Assembly: GCA_905235695.1 (NCBI GenBank)
Contig: CAJOMW010000051.1
Location: forward strand, 8,357-15,458
DNA length: 7,102 bases
Reading direction: 5' to 3'
Origin: an uncultured Clostridia bacterium
GTDB lineage: Bacteria; Bacillota; Clostridia; Oscillospirales; CAG-382
Part shown: one piece after another, positions 1 through 6,951 of the stretch
How positions within the stretch are numbered: the stretch's first letter is position 1
Layout of the letters: the number at the start of each line of letters is the position of its first letter
The notes under the pieces: model-generated
What the model saw: the letters and a program-made list of their open reading frames with translations, nothing else
Told to the model about the DNA's origin: nothing
The model's database searches: none
Made by a program: the position numbers and the translations under genes

Positions 1-1200
1 GATACCATTCTGAAGCTCGACCTTCTCGGTCACGATGTCCCGACAAAGTATAAGATGATGGAAAAGTATTCGGGACTAAACGTACTTGACCTTCCCATGA
101 ACGATCCGGATGTCATGGAGCTATTCATATCCACTAAGTCTCTCGGAGTTTCGCCTGAGGACATAGGAAGCGAGGTAGGCACCTTCGGTCTCCCGGAGTT
201 CGGCACAAACTTCGTTCGCGGAATGATAAAGGAGTCTAAGCCCAAAAACTTTACAGACCTGTTGCAGATATCCGGACTTTCACACGGTACAGACGTATGG
301 CTCGGCAACGCTCAGGAGCTTATTAAAAACAGCACCTGCACGATATCAGAAGTCATAGGAACACGTGACTCGATAATGGTCTACCTCATGCACAAGGGGC
401 TTGAGCCGTCGCTTGCGTTCAAGATAATGGAGATAACCCGTAAGGGCAAGGCAAAAAAGGAGCTGACGCCGGAAATGGTGGCGGAAATGAAGGCTCACGA
501 CGTCCCCGACTGGTACATAGACAGCTGTTTCAAGATTCAGTATATGTTCCCCAAAGCTCATGCGGCGGCCTACGTTATGTCGGCGCTGAGGCTCGGATGG
601 TTCAAGGTACATATGCCGCAGGTATTTTACTCGGCGTTCCTGTCGGTAGCTCCGGGAGGATTCGACGCCGAAATCGTGACGCAGGGCAAGGCGCATATAG
701 TCCGGGTTTTGCGCGAAATTGAGGGCAAGGGCAAAGAGGCGTCTCAGAAAGAGACCGACATGGTAGCAACCCTTCAGATGTGCAACGAGGCATACGCTCG
801 CGGCTTTGTCTTTTTAAAGCCGGATCTTAAAAAATCTCACAGCTTCCACTTCCAGCCCGAGGGCGAAAACGGCATAAGATGCCCGTTCTCATCAATGGGC
901 GGACTCGGTGAAGCGGCGGCGGAGAGCATATACGAAGCCTGCAGGGATACAGATATAATATCCATAGAAGACCTCAGGACAAAGGCTCAGATATCAAAGG
1001 CGGTAATAGAGATACTGAGGAAAAACGGAGTGCTCGACGGCCTAAGCGACACAAATCAGCTCACGATGTTCGACGGCGACTCCACGTTTTCAAAGAGAGC
1101 CGCAGAGCCTTCCCCTGCAAAAGACGAGAAGAAGTCCGCCAAAAAGAGCGATGACAACGACAGTCAAAATGACGATACCTTGCAGCTTTCCATGTTCTGA
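1..1200 (+). CDS. polC: DNA polymerase III PolC-type alpha subunit, C-terminal 399 residues (5' partial)
   Basis: This is the 3' end of the replicative DNA polymerase of low-GC Gram-positives, which copies DNA at the fork while tethered to the beta sliding clamp. The frame is open from base 1, so the true start lies outside the window; the first in-frame ATG is only an internal Met. Family-typical blocks are visible: LKLDLLGHDVPT at residues 4-15, the segment around ISGLSHGTDVWLGNAQELI, and KAHAAAYV at 185-192 (bases 553-576) followed by the ALRLGWFKVHMP stretch. These mark the PolC fingers and C-terminal region rather than DnaE. The usual PolC ending, an NQLSLF-like clamp motif, appears here as NQLTMF (bases 1054-1071) but is not the end. 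A further 37 charged residues follow, then a second motif, QLSMF, at the extreme C-terminus. The identification is firm; the tail is unusual. nnr starts 16 nt downstream. Confidence 0.97.
   Translation, partial: DTILKLDLLGHDVPTKYKMMEKYSGLNVLDLPMNDPDVMELFISTKSLGVSPEDIGSEVGTFGLPEFGTNFVRGMIKESKPKNFTDLLQISGLSHGTDVWLGNAQELIKNSTCTISEVIGTRDSIMVYLMHKGLEPSLAFKIMEITRKGKAKKELTPEMVAEMKAHDVPDWYIDSCFKIQYMFPKAHAAAYVMSALRLGWFKVHMPQVFYSAFLSVAPGGFDAEIVTQGKAHIVRVLREIEGKGKEASQKETDMVATLQMCNEAYARGFVFLKPDLKKSHSFHFQPEGENGIRCPFSSMGGLGEAAAESIYEACRDTDIISIEDLRTKAQISKAVIEILRKNGVLDGLSDTNQLTMFDGDSTFSKRAAEPSPAKDEKKSAKKSDDNDSQNDDTLQLSMF
1057..1197 (+). other. PolC C-terminal tail with two beta-clamp-binding pentapeptides
   Basis: Bases 1057-1071 encode QLTMF and bases 1183-1197 encode QLSMF immediately before the stop codon. 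Both fit the bacterial clamp-binding consensus QL(S/D)LF, with Met in place of the second Leu. Between them are 37 residues rich in Lys, Asp, Ser and Ala with almost no large hydrophobics, so the stretch is probably disordered. In well-studied PolC proteins a single such motif forms the extreme C-terminus. That the tail places two clamp contacts in tandem is inferred from sequence only. Confidence 0.8.
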
Positions 1201-1204
1201 TATC

Positions 1205-1211
1205 AAGGAGG
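1205..1211 (+). promoter_or_regulatory. Ribosome binding site for nnr
   Basis: AAGGAGG, a full Shine-Dalgarno match, lies 5 nt before the ATG at 1217. It decides the start of nnr over the in-frame ATG at 1151, which sits inside polC, has no such site and would add 22 residues unlike the family N-terminus. Confidence 0.85.
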
Positions 1212-1216
1212 TCAAA

Positions 1217-2728
1217 ATGAAAGCCTATCTTCCGGGCGTCATAAGCGACGCCGAAAAAGTTCTGTTTGAAAAAAGAGAGGCGGATCCGCTTGATCTGATG
1301 AAAAAGGCGGCGGCCGAAGTATACAAAAACATCAGCGACCTGCTGAGGCGCTTTGACGCCATAACCGTTCTCTGCGGCAAGGGAAACAACGCCGGCGACG
1401 GCTATGAGCTTGCCCGCCTTCTTAAAAGAGACGGCTTCAACGTCTGCTGTATCGCGGCGCTCGGCGTTATGCCTGCAACGGACATTGCAAAGGACAGGTA
1501 CAACGCTTTTGTTGAGGCAGGCGGAAAGGTAGAGTACGACGAAAATGCGGCTAAGGACATAATCGCAATGTCGGACGTCATATTTGACGCTGTTTTCGGT
1601 ATTGGCTTCAAGGGAAGCATCGAAAAAGGCAGCGCACTGTATGAGCTTATAGACACGGCAAACCGCTCGAGAGGAAAACGCATCGCAATTGACGTTCCGA
1701 GCGGCATCAACCCATCTGACGGCTCGGTCGGCGGAGCGGCGTTTCTCGCCGACACAACCGTGACGATAACTGCGGTAAAGGCAGGTATGCTGTCATATCC
1801 GGCAAAGCTCTTCTGCGGAAATATTGAGACTGCCGATATAGGAATATCTTCAGAGCTTCTCGACTCTTACGAAAACCCCTGCGTCGTTCCCGACGACAGG
1901 TACGTAAAAAGAGTTCTGAAAAAGAGAATCACTGTTTCAAACAAGGGTGACTACGGAAAACTGCTTTGCGTATGCGGAAGCGAATACATGACGGGTGCGG
2001 CTGTTCTCAGCACGGGAGCAGCTCTTCGAGCAGGGACCGGCCTTGTCACTCTCGCCTCCGAAGAATCCGTTATAAGGTGTGCGCAGAGCCACCTTCTTGA
2101 ACCGATATACATTCCTCTAAGCCTTGAAGACGAAAGAGAAACGGACACATTTTTGCAGTCCGTATCAAAGTACAGCTCCATTCTCATCGGATGCGGTCTC
2201 GGACAGAGTGAAAAAAAGAGAAAAGCGCTTGAATATATAATAAAAAATGCAGATGCGCAGTTAATTATCGATGCGGATGGAATAAATATGCTTGCCGATA
2301 ATATAAATGTATTAAAGGAAGCAAAAAAAGCGCCGATAATAACTCCGCACCCCGGCGAATTTTCGAGAATAAGCGGACTTGACGTCGGATATATAAACGA
2401 CAACCGCATAAGCTGCGCTGTCGGCTTTTCAAAGGAATACGGCTGTATCACCGTTCTGAAGGGTGCCGGGACTATAACAGCATCGCCTGACGGAAGATTT
2501 GCCGTCAACACATCCGGCAACGCAGGACTTGCAAAGGGCGGAAGCGGAGACGTGCTCGCAGGACTTATAGCCGGACTTTGCGCCTGCTCCGGAGCCTCGC
2601 CTTACGAATGCGCCGCTGTCGGCGTGTACCTGCACGGCAGGGCAGCCGATATTCTCAGAGAGAAGTATTCCGAATACGGACTTTTGCCGTCGGATCTATC
2701 GGAGGAATTTGCAAAGCTGCTTCCTTAA
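1217..2728 (+). CDS. nnr: Bifunctional NAD(P)H-hydrate repair enzyme (NAD(P)HX epimerase / ADP-dependent dehydratase)
   Basis: This 503-residue cytosolic enzyme repairs hydrated NADH and NADPH. The N-terminal YjeF_N domain interconverts the R and S hydrates, and the C-terminal ribokinase-like domain dehydrates the S form using ADP (ATP in eukaryotes). The epimerase half (about 1-220) shows the CGKGNNAGDG loop at 53-62, DAVFGIG at 124-130 and AIDVPSG at 157-163. The dehydratase half (about 235-503) shows KGDYGK at 243-248, DADG at 352-355, TPHPGEF at 376-382, KGAGT at 415-419 and the nucleotide/catalytic loop KGGSGDVLAG at 440-449, with Asp445 as the expected catalytic base. Length and domain order match the full-length fused bacterial form, with no break. 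It begins 16 nt after polC and ends 20 nt before the lipoprotein gene, so it is probably read in one transcript with them. A stretch of about 120 bp near 2221-2340 is clearly AT-richer than the rest. Confidence 0.96.
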   Translation: MKAYLPGVISDAEKVLFEKREADPLDLMKKAAAEVYKNISDLLRRFDAITVLCGKGNNAGDGYELARLLKRDGFNVCCIAALGVMPATDIAKDRYNAFVEAGGKVEYDENAAKDIIAMSDVIFDAVFGIGFKGSIEKGSALYELIDTANRSRGKRIAIDVPSGINPSDGSVGGAAFLADTTVTITAVKAGMLSYPAKLFCGNIETADIGISSELLDSYENPCVVPDDRYVKRVLKKRITVSNKGDYGKLLCVCGSEYMTGAAVLSTGAALRAGTGLVTLASEESVIRCAQSHLLEPIYIPLSLEDERETDTFLQSVSKYSSILIGCGLGQSEKKRKALEYIIKNADAQLIIDADGINMLADNINVLKEAKKAPIITPHPGEFSRISGLDVGYINDNRISCAVGFSKEYGCITVLKGAGTITASPDGRFAVNTSGNAGLAKGGSGDVLAGLIAGLCACSGASPYECAAVGVYLHGRAADILREKYSEYGLLPSDLSEEFAKLLP

Positions 2729-2748
2729 AAATTTACGGAGGTCTTTGC

Positions 2749-3357
2749 ATGAAAAAATCCATATTTCCGAAATTCTTATCCGTGGCTTTGGCTCTTTTTA
2801 TCCTCTCGCTGTTTCTTACCTCGTGCGGTCTGTCATCAAACGGCAAAAAGGAGCTTATCGGGACGATGTTCCGCGGATATACGGCTGATGCCGAATATCT
2901 CTTTGAGGTTGACGGGCAGTCGGTCGCCGGAACGGCGCGCATCACAAAAGACGAGAATATCCGCATAGATATAACCGCCCCCGAGCCGTATACCGGCATA
3001 TGCATACTCTCGGACGCCAACGACTCTGCGTCTATCATCAGCATTTCATATTCGGGGATAAAGGCGGACGTGCCGAAAAGCGCTCTCGATAAAATGAGTC
3101 TCGTTCTCACCATCTTTGGCGACACGGCTCTTGACGCAATAGACAAAGCACCTTCAAAGAGCTTTGTGCGATGCGAAGAGACCTACTCTCTTGAAGGGCT
3201 CGGAGATACGGAGCCTTATGAAGTCGGATTTTCGGTCGGAGATATTGATTACATATACGTATACGACAGCGTTACGGGCGCGCCGATAGACCTTGTTGCC
3301 AAAAGCGGCGGAAACGCAGTTGAAATAAAGATAAGAAAATTAAAGACGGTGCAGTAA
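2749..3357 (+). CDS. Predicted lipoprotein of unknown function between nnr and alr
   Basis: This is a 202-residue exported protein. The start is the ATG at 2749, 7 nt after GGAGG at 2737-2741; an upstream in-frame ATG at 2578 lies inside nnr and would bury the signal peptide. Residues 1-25 form a signal peptide (Lys2-Lys3, then a hydrophobic core at 9-23) ending in the lipobox LTSC, so Cys26 should be lipidated and the protein anchored on the outer face of the membrane. The mature part alternates short polar and hydrophobic runs, for example AEYLFEVDGQ, GTARITKD, IRIDITAPEPYTGICI and ISYSGIKADVP. This pattern suggests a beta-rich fold, perhaps LolA/LolB-like. In Bacillus a lipoprotein gene (ydcC) also precedes alr, which supports a positional counterpart, but I see no catalytic motif and assign no function. 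It ends 29 nt before alr. Confidence 0.87.
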   Translation: MKKSIFPKFLSVALALFILSLFLTSCGLSSNGKKELIGTMFRGYTADAEYLFEVDGQSVAGTARITKDENIRIDITAPEPYTGICILSDANDSASIISISYSGIKADVPKSALDKMSLVLTIFGDTALDAIDKAPSKSFVRCEETYSLEGLGDTEPYEVGFSVGDIDYIYVYDSVTGAPIDLVAKSGGNAVEIKIRKLKTVQ

Positions 3358-3386
3358 GCGCCGACTGTAAAGGAATGGTCAAATAA

Positions 3387-4511
3387 ATGAAATTCATTGA
3401 CGTCAGAAAAAACAGAGCCGAGATAGACCTTGAGGCGATAGCGCACAATTTCAGATATACGAGGGAAATATCGGGCGGAGCGAGAGTCTGCGCCGTAGTG
3501 AAGGCAGACGCATACGGTCACGGCGCGATAAAGGTCGCGCAAAGGCTCATGGACGAGGGCTGCGACTTCTTTGCCGTTGCGAATATAAACGAAGCGCTTG
3601 AGCTTCGTGACGGCGGTATCAAGGGCACTATCCTCATTCTCGGGTACGTTCTCGACGCTTACCTCGGATACGCTATTGAAAATGACGTTTCGCTTGCGTT
3701 AGACGATCCGTCACACCTCAAAAGGATAATAGAAATTTCCGGCGGCAGACCGGTCAGGGTACATATAAAGCTCGACACGGGCATGAACCGCACGGGATTT
3801 GACGCAAAGCACTACGTCATCTCCCCCGCTCTCAAAGAGGCGGTAAAGCTGATAAAGGAAAATGACAACATAATCGTCGAGGGGCTGTTCTCTCACTTTG
3901 CGGCATCGGACGATGCGGAAAAGGAAGCGTTCACGAAAGCGCAGTATGAGAGATTCGTAAATACGGCAAAGGCACTCGAAGAAATGGGTATATATCCCGA
4001 AATCAAGCATATATGCAACAGTGCAAGCATACTGAGATACAAGGATATGCACCAAAGCGGCGTGAGAATGGGTATTTCCCTCTACGGCTGCACCGTCGGA
4101 GACGATAATTACAGTCCTGCAATGCAGTTCAAGACGGTAATAGTAAACACTCACGAGCTGAAAACCGGTGACAAGGTCGGCTACGGCATGACCTACACTG
4201 CTGACAGAGACATGAAAATAGCCGTCATAGGGGCCGGATATGCAGACGGCTTGAAGAGGTGCCTTTCGGGAGGCGTCGGCGAGGTTCTGTGCCACGGAAA
4301 AAGGGCAAAGATAGTTGGCAGGGTGTGCATGGACATGACTATGATAGATATAAGCGACATTCCCGAAGCAAAGGTAGGCGACGATGTGACGCTGTTCGGC
4401 GAGGATAACGGTGCTTACCTCTCGGCGGACGAAGTTGCAAAGTGGGCAGGAACCATTTCTTATGAGATACTATGTGCGGTGTCAAAGAGGATTCCGAGAA
4501 TATATAAATAA
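3387..4511 (+). CDS. alr: Alanine racemase (PLP-dependent)
   Basis: This 374-residue cytosolic, normally dimeric enzyme interconverts L- and D-alanine and so supplies D-Ala for peptidoglycan. The PLP-binding lysine is Lys39 in AVVKADAYGHG. The second catalytic residue, Tyr266, lies in VGYGMTYTA at the expected place for the fold-III family. Other family marks are HIKLDTGMNRTG at 126-137 (Lys128 at the position that is carbamylated in the Geobacillus enzyme, and Arg135), the RMGISLYG block at 227-234, GAGYADGLKR at 282-291 and the CMDM block at 314-317. Length is normal. The ATG at 3387 gives the usual N-terminus (AEIDLEAIAHNF at 11-22). Its ribosome site is weak, AAAGGA at 3369-3374, 12 nt away, so coupling to upstream translation is plausible. 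It is the last gene of the plus-strand cluster, followed by a hairpin terminator. Confidence 0.97.
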   Translation: MKFIDVRKNRAEIDLEAIAHNFRYTREISGGARVCAVVKADAYGHGAIKVAQRLMDEGCDFFAVANINEALELRDGGIKGTILILGYVLDAYLGYAIENDVSLALDDPSHLKRIIEISGGRPVRVHIKLDTGMNRTGFDAKHYVISPALKEAVKLIKENDNIIVEGLFSHFAASDDAEKEAFTKAQYERFVNTAKALEEMGIYPEIKHICNSASILRYKDMHQSGVRMGISLYGCTVGDDNYSPAMQFKTVIVNTHELKTGDKVGYGMTYTADRDMKIAVIGAGYADGLKRCLSGGVGEVLCHGKRAKIVGRVCMDMTMIDISDIPEAKVGDDVTLFGEDNGAYLSADEVAKWAGTISYEILCAVSKRIPRIYK

Positions 4512-4530
4512 ACGTGATATTAAATAAATT

Positions 4531-4554
4531 TGCGGCAGCCTTTCGGCTGCCGCA
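4531..4554. terminator. Bidirectional intrinsic terminator between alr and the ABC importer operon
   Basis: Bases 4531-4540 (TGCGGCAGCC) pair perfectly with 4545-4554 (GGCTGCCGCA) around a 4-base loop, TTTC on the plus strand and GAAA on the minus. It starts 20 nt after the alr stop and sits 9 nt after the ATPase stop read on the minus strand. Minus-strand transcripts run into AATTTATTTAAT, plus-strand ones into TTGCTGTTTT, so the tail is better in the minus direction. Placement between convergent genes supports use by both. Confidence 0.85.
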
Positions 4555-4562
4555 TTGCTGTT

Positions 4563-5309
4563 TTATAACACTTTTGAAAGGAAATCTTTGAGTCGCGGAG
4601 ACTTCGGATGTTCAAATATCTCTTCCGGCGTCCCCTGCTCAACTATCTTTCCGCCGTCCATAAATATTATTCTGTTAGCAACTTCCCTTGCAAAGCCCAT
4701 TTCATGCGTGACTACCGCCATGGTCATGCCCTCTTTTGCGAGGGTGCGCATGAGGTCAAGCACCTCTCCTACCATTTCCGGATCGAGTGCGCTCGTCGGC
4801 TCGTCGAAGAGCATTACCTCGGGCATCATGCACAGTGCGCGGACTATCGCTATTCTCTGCTTTTGTCCGCCAGAAAGCTGTGAGGGGTACGCTTCCGCTC
4901 TGTCGGCAAGTCCGACCTTTGTCAAAAGTCCCATCGCCCTTTCCTCGGCTTCGTTCTTGGAAAGCTTCAGCAGCTTTTGAGGCGCAAGAGTCATGTTTTC
5001 GATTATTGTCTTATGCGGAAACAGATTGAAGTGCTGGAATACCATGCCCATCTTCTGACGGTGGCGGTTTATATTTACGGATTTGTCGGCGATATTTATG
5101 CCGTCAAGGTATATTTCGCCGGACGTAGGCACCTCAAGCAGGTTCAGAGAGCGGAGAAAAGTTGATTTTCCTGAGCCCGACGGACCGATTATAACCACAA
5201 CTTCGCCGCTGTATATCTCAAGGTCAATGCCGTCGAGAGCCTTTATTTCTTCACCCTTGTAGTATTTTTTCAGGTCATGGACCTTTATGAGAACATTGTT
5301 ATCTGTCAC
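4563..5309 (-). CDS. Polar amino-acid ABC transporter ATP-binding protein (GlnQ/HisP type)
   Basis: This 248-residue ATPase powers amino-acid uptake as a dimer on the inner face of the membrane, docked to the permease encoded just upstream. All nucleotide-binding parts are present: Walker [10 protein letters not shown] at 42-50, Q-loop Gln92 in [11 protein letters not shown], signature LSGGQ at 145-149, Walker B VMLFDE at 165-170, D-loop SALD at 173-176 and switch His202 in VVTHEMGFA. The pattern FQHFNLFPH and [10 protein letters not shown] is characteristic of the polar amino-acid subfamily (GlnQ, HisP, ArtP). Length is typical. The start is GTG at 5309, chosen because AAAGGAGG lies 10 nt upstream. 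The gene overlaps the permease end by 11 nt, which suggests translational coupling. Substrate cannot be told from the ATPase. It is the last gene of the operon and ends at the shared terminator. Confidence 0.96.
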   Translation of the reverse strand: MTDNNVLIKVHDLKKYYKGEEIKALDGIDLEIYSGEVVVIIGPSGSGKSTFLRSLNLLEVPTSGEIYLDGINIADKSVNINRHRQKMGMVFQHFNLFPHKTIIENMTLAPQKLLKLSKNEAEERAMGLLTKVGLADRAEAYPSQLSGGQKQRIAIVRALCMMPEVMLFDEPTSALDPEMVGEVLDLMRTLAKEGMTMAVVTHEMGFAREVANRIIFMDGGKIVEQGTPEEIFEHPKSPRLKDFLSKVL

Positions 5310-6012
5310 TGTTTCTGAGCCTCCTTTCGAGCTTTCCGAGAAGGGACGTAAGGAGCATTACTATCGCGAGGTATACAAGTGCTATCGCTATGAAGGGCAT
5401 AAATGCCTGATAGGTTTTAGACTGTATAAGTATCGCCGCCTTCGTGAGGTCTACTAGTCCTATAACCGTAACTATCGACGTCTCCTTGACGAGTGCGATA
5501 AGCTCATTTACAAGTGCGGGAAGGATGTTCTTCAGTGCCTGCGGAATAATTATGTACCACATGGTCTGTATGTAGTTGAAGCCGAGGCTTCTGCCTGCCT
5601 CCATCTGTCCTTTGTCGATAGACATTATTCCGCTTCGGACTATCTCGGAAACGTAAGCACCCGAGTTTATACCGAAAGCGAGAATCGCTACGCCCTCCTG
5701 ATTTCTCGTGCCGGCAAATATTACGAAATACATTATCAGAAGCTGTACCATCATAGGAGTTCCCCTTATGACTGTGGTGTACAACTTGCATATAGCGTTC
5801 AGAATATTGAGAAAGACGTTCTTTCTTCTATCGTCCATCTGATCGTGCAGCGATCTGACTACCGCCACCAGTATTCCGAGGACAAGACCGATAACGAGCG
5901 CTCCGAGAGTCAGCTTTATCGTAACTCCGAGCCCTTTCAGATACGAGAGCCAGCGGTCGCCTTCAACAAAGCTCTGATAAAAGTCTTTTTGAAGGTTTGC
6001 CCAAAAATCCAT
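5299..6012 (-). CDS. Polar amino-acid ABC transporter permease (HisM/GlnP type)
   Basis: This 237-residue membrane protein forms the import channel, probably as a homodimer because only one permease gene is present. About five hydrophobic segments can be seen, near residues 30-52, 66-100 (interrupted), 108-124, 152-190 (with loop residues) and 203-225. Family marks are [12 protein letters not shown] at 81-92, the block typical of HisM/HisQ-like permeases, and the cytoplasmic EAA loop around [10 protein letters not shown] to IIIPQA at 138-159, which contacts the ATPase. The ATG at 6012 follows GGAGG (6023-6019) by 6 nt. It lies downstream of a hairpin after the binding-protein gene and overlaps the ATPase start by 11 nt. 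Substrate is not evident beyond an amino acid. Confidence 0.95.
   Translation of the reverse strand: MDFWANLQKDFYQSFVEGDRWLSYLKGLGVTIKLTLGALVIGLVLGILVAVVRSLHDQMDDRRKNVFLNILNAICKLYTTVIRGTPMMVQLLIMYFVIFAGTRNQEGVAILAFGINSGAYVSEIVRSGIMSIDKGQMEAGRSLGFNYIQTMWYIIIPQALKNILPALVNELIALVKETSIVTVIGLVDLTKAAILIQSKTYQAFMPFIAIALVYLAIVMLLTSLLGKLERRLRNSDR
5320..5327 (-). promoter_or_regulatory. Ribosome binding site for the GTG-started ATPase gene
   Basis: Read on the minus strand, bases 5327 to 5320 are AAAGGAGG, inside the last codons of the permease gene and 10 nt before GTG at 5309. This supports the non-ATG start and the gene overlap. Confidence 0.8.
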
Positions 6013-6043
6013 GTTTTTCCTCCATCTGCTGTTCTAATTAAAA

Positions 6044-6065
6044 GGGGGCGGTTACTACCGCCCCC
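6044..6065 (-). terminator. Intergenic hairpin, probable leaky terminator/attenuator between binding protein and permease genes
   Basis: GGGGGCGGT at 6044-6052 pairs perfectly with ACCGCCCCC at 6057-6065 around a 4-base loop. Read on the minus strand, the 9-bp GC-rich stem is followed at once by TTTTAATTAG, an imperfect U-tract. It begins 17 nt after the stop of the binding-protein gene and ends 20 nt before the permease ribosome site. Such hairpins in ABC importer operons commonly stop most transcripts, or protect the upstream mRNA end, so the binding protein is made in excess. The short U-tract and the absence of another promoter between the genes favour partial read-through. Confidence 0.8.
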
Positions 6066-6082
6066 AAAACGGATAAAATTTA

Positions 6083-6853
6083 TCAGTCAGCGTTTATGTA
6101 CTTGTCAACTATTGTCTTAACCGTTCCGTCCGCAATGAGTTCATCGATAGCGGAGTTAATTGCCGCATAGAGCTCGGGGTTATCCTTGGATACGCCTATG
6201 GCATAGTCCTCGGTAACGTATTCGGTTTCGAGTATCTTAAGACCTTCGTTTGCTGCAACGAAAGACTTAGCGGGCTCGTTGTCTATAACTATGCAGTCAA
6301 CGCTTCCGGAAAGGAGAGCCTGAACTGCGATAGCGCCGTTGGAATAAGCGACTACGTTTTCTTCTCCGTAATCGTCGGAGCAGTAGATATAGCCGGTAGT
6401 ACCTTCCTGAGTACCGATTATTTTGCCTTCGAGGTCGTCGATGGAAGCTATATCGGAATCTTCGGTAACTATAACTACCTGTACGCCCTTAGCGTAGCTG
6501 GTGGTGAAGTCTATGTTCTTCTTTCTCTCTTCGTTTACGGTAAGACCTGCCATTGCTATGTCGTCCTTACCGGTCTGAACGGAAGTTACAACAGAGGTGA
6601 AGTCCATGTCGTCGACTACGAGCTCGAGTCCGAGCTTACCTGCTATAGCGGTTGCTATTTCAACGTCGATGCCCTCGTATCCGCTTCCGTCGTCCTTGGT
6701 CATTTCATAAGGCGGGAACGCTGCGTTGGTCGCCATGTAGAGCTTTCCGCTCTCAACGGTCTTTATTGCCGAGGTTTCTTCCTTCTTTGTGCATCCTGCG
6801 AACATACAAGCAGCCATGAGAACTGCAAGCACTACTGCTAAAATCTTTTTCAT
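6083..6853 (-). CDS. Amino-acid ABC transporter substrate-binding lipoprotein (SBP_bac_3 family)
   Basis: This 256-residue protein captures an amino acid outside the cell and delivers it to the permease. A lipoprotein signal peptide spans residues 1-20 (Lys2-Lys3, hydrophobic core 4-18); FAGC makes Cys21 the likely lipidated residue, although Cys16 in MAAC is a weaker alternative. The mature part shows the family-3 layout: the first ligand-contact region ATNAAFPPYE at 41-50, YEGIDVEIA at 59-67, the AGLTVNEER block at 102-110 whose Arg110 should bind the substrate carboxylate, DFTTSY at 115-120, and IDNEPA at 190-195 with Asp191 expected to bind the amino group. These residues indicate an alpha-amino acid ligand but not which one. 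The ATG at 6853 follows GGAGG (6867-6863) by 9 nt. It is the first gene of the operon, about 40 nt from the predicted transcription start. Confidence 0.96.
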   Translation of the reverse strand: MKKILAVVLAVLMAACMFAGCTKKEETSAIKTVESGKLYMATNAAFPPYEMTKDDGSGYEGIDVEIATAIAGKLGLELVVDDMDFTSVVTSVQTGKDDIAMAGLTVNEERKKNIDFTTSYAKGVQVVIVTEDSDIASIDDLEGKIIGTQEGTTGYIYCSDDYGEENVVAYSNGAIAVQALLSGSVDCIVIDNEPAKSFVAANEGLKILETEYVTEDYAIGVSKDNPELYAAINSAIDELIADGTVKTIVDKYINAD

Positions 6854-6897
6854 TTTCGTTTTCCTCCAATTTATAAGTAGAAAAATTTAGCATAGTA

Positions 6898-6926
6898 ATT
6901 TTATCACCGAGATGAATATTTGTCAA
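6898..6926 (-). promoter_or_regulatory. SigA-type promoter of the amino-acid importer operon
   Basis: On the minus strand, a perfect -35 TTGACA (6926-6921) is followed after exactly 17 bp by TAAAAT (6903-6898), preceded by an extended -10 TG (TGATAAAAT). Transcription should start near 6891-6893, giving a leader of about 40 nt before the ATG at 6853. That leader is too short for a riboswitch or T-box, so control would act at initiation. The DNA upstream is very AT-rich and could serve as an UP element. Confidence 0.87.
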
Positions 6927-6951
6927 GGGTTTTTGAAAATTTAGCGATAAA

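Noticed and set aside
1951..2520. 189-residue minus-strand open frame opposite nnr
   Set aside because: It lies wholly antisense to the well-supported dehydratase domain, lacks recognisable motifs, and is a by-product of the nnr codon pattern.
2578..2748. N-terminal extension of the lipoprotein from an upstream ATG
   Set aside because: It overlaps nnr in another frame and would place the signal peptide internally; the ATG at 2749 has a proper ribosome site.
3711..4295. 194-residue minus-strand open frame opposite alr
   Set aside because: Antisense to conserved alanine racemase motifs; its sequence resembles no family I know and it has no sensible context.
4555..5165. Several plus-strand open frames opposite the ATPase gene
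   Set aside because: All are antisense to clear ABC ATPase motifs and show no domain of their own.
6853..6893. Riboswitch or T-box leader for the importer operon
   Set aside because: The predicted leader is only about 40 nt, with no stem or T-box signature.
6927..6941. CodY box next to the -35 element
   Set aside because: Only about 11 of 15 positions match and the match rests on AT-rich sequence; kept only as a weak note in the regulator finding.
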